Positions 21,444 through 21,640 of a DNA stretch of 21,640 nt are shown here, one piece after another; the stretch's first letter is position 1; each line of letters starts with the position of its first letter. The notes under the pieces are model-generated. The model had not been told where the DNA came from. It worked only from the letters and a program-made list of their open reading frames with translations, and did no database searches. A program made the position numbers and the translations under genes. The stretch comes from Rhodoferax sp. UBA4409 (GTDB lineage: Bacteria; Pseudomonadota; Gammaproteobacteria; Burkholderiales; Burkholderiaceae_C), in contig DGQR01000135.1 in the NCBI GenBank assembly GCA_002390825.1, positions 1 to 21,640 on the forward strand. The letters are read 5' to 3'.

Positions 21444-21640
21444 ATGGCACGTCTACAACAACACTACCGCGAAAAAGTGGCGCCTGAGTTGACAGCCAAG
21501 TTTGGCTACACCTCGCCCATGCAAGTGCCACGTTTGACCAAAATCACCCTGAACATGGGTGTGAGCGAAGCCGTTGCCGACAAGAAGGTCATGGATCACG
21601 CTGTGTCCGACCTGACCAAGATCGCAGGCCAGAAGCCCGT
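21444..21640 (+). CDS. rplE: 50S ribosomal protein L5, N-terminal part (cut by window edge)
   Basis: L5 binds 5S rRNA in the central protuberance. The frame opens at the ATG at 21444 (MARLQQHYREKVAPEL), two bases after the rplX stop, and runs to the window end with 65 complete codons. TSPMQVPRLTKITLNMGVSE matches the family N-terminus. The full protein is about 179 residues, so roughly two-thirds is missing. The gene follows rplX in the standard spc order. In E. coli the start of this gene is the S8 target for feedback control; no comparable structure was worked out here. Confidence 0.96.
   Translation, partial: MARLQQHYREKVAPELTAKFGYTSPMQVPRLTKITLNMGVSEAVADKKVMDHAVSDLTKIAGQKP

Noticed and set aside
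20578..21531. 317-residue minus-strand open frame across rplN and rplX
   Set aside because: It crosses two certain ribosomal-protein genes and their promoter on the opposite strand; no family features.
1..21640. Search for CRISPR arrays, IS elements, prophage genes, tRNA and rRNA
   Set aside because: No regularly spaced direct repeats, transposase or integrase motifs, or RNA-gene signatures were seen on either strand by eye.

Overview
The window looks like a chromosomal segment of a betaproteobacterium, most likely Comamonadaceae (Burkholderiales, the Rhodoferax/Curvibacter/Acidovorax neighbourhood). The reasons are the high GC, the sequence character of ribosomal proteins L14/L24/L5, PEP-CTERM surface proteins, a five-gene glycerol ABC importer next to glpR-glpK-glpD, and a short intergenic repeat of a type I recall from that family. 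This placement is inference; no rRNA gene is present.

Layout. (1) Positions 1-1593, minus strand: the first 531 codons of malate synthase G (glcB), cut by the window edge. (2) 1895-6077, plus strand: a secreted PEP-CTERM protein with a beta-propeller of the SdiA-regulated/YjiK type, a CaiB/BaiF CoA-transferase, a LysR regulator preceded by a perfect 21-bp inverted repeat, and a second small PEP-CTERM protein ending in a strong intrinsic terminator. (3) 6206-9475, minus strand: a 98-residue His/Ala/Asp-rich protein of unknown function and an exported DUF1501/DUF1800 pair. (4) 9526-12695, minus strand: proC, glpK and glpR, in transcription order glpR, glpK, proC. (5) 12854-20559, plus strand: glpS, glpT, glpP, glpQ, glpU, glpV and glpD, divergent from glpR. 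(6) 20566-21640: a strong sigma-70 promoter and the start of the spc ribosomal operon (rplN, rplX, rplE, the last cut by the window edge).

How the parts work together. GlpV should bind glycerol in the periplasm. GlpP/GlpQ, with the small membrane protein GlpU and the ATPases GlpS/GlpT, should import it. GlpK would phosphorylate it and GlpD would oxidise glycerol-3-phosphate to dihydroxyacetone phosphate. GlpR, a DeoR-family repressor close to E. coli GlpR, should control both divergent arms from an A-rich 158-bp spacer that holds repeated CGAAT-type elements.

Most noteworthy. The two importer ATPases have complementary defects, so the dimer should have one intact and one degenerate ATP site. 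The glpR-glpS spacer holds a repeated double element exactly 42 bp apart. GlpK lacks the fructose-1,6-bisphosphate loop and the EIIA-binding tail of the E. coli enzyme. Structured DNA lies upstream of lysR and in the leader of rplN. I see no CRISPR array, IS element, prophage, tRNA or rRNA. Nothing here is clearly a wholly new system; the gene content is mostly recognisable housekeeping and catabolic genes.
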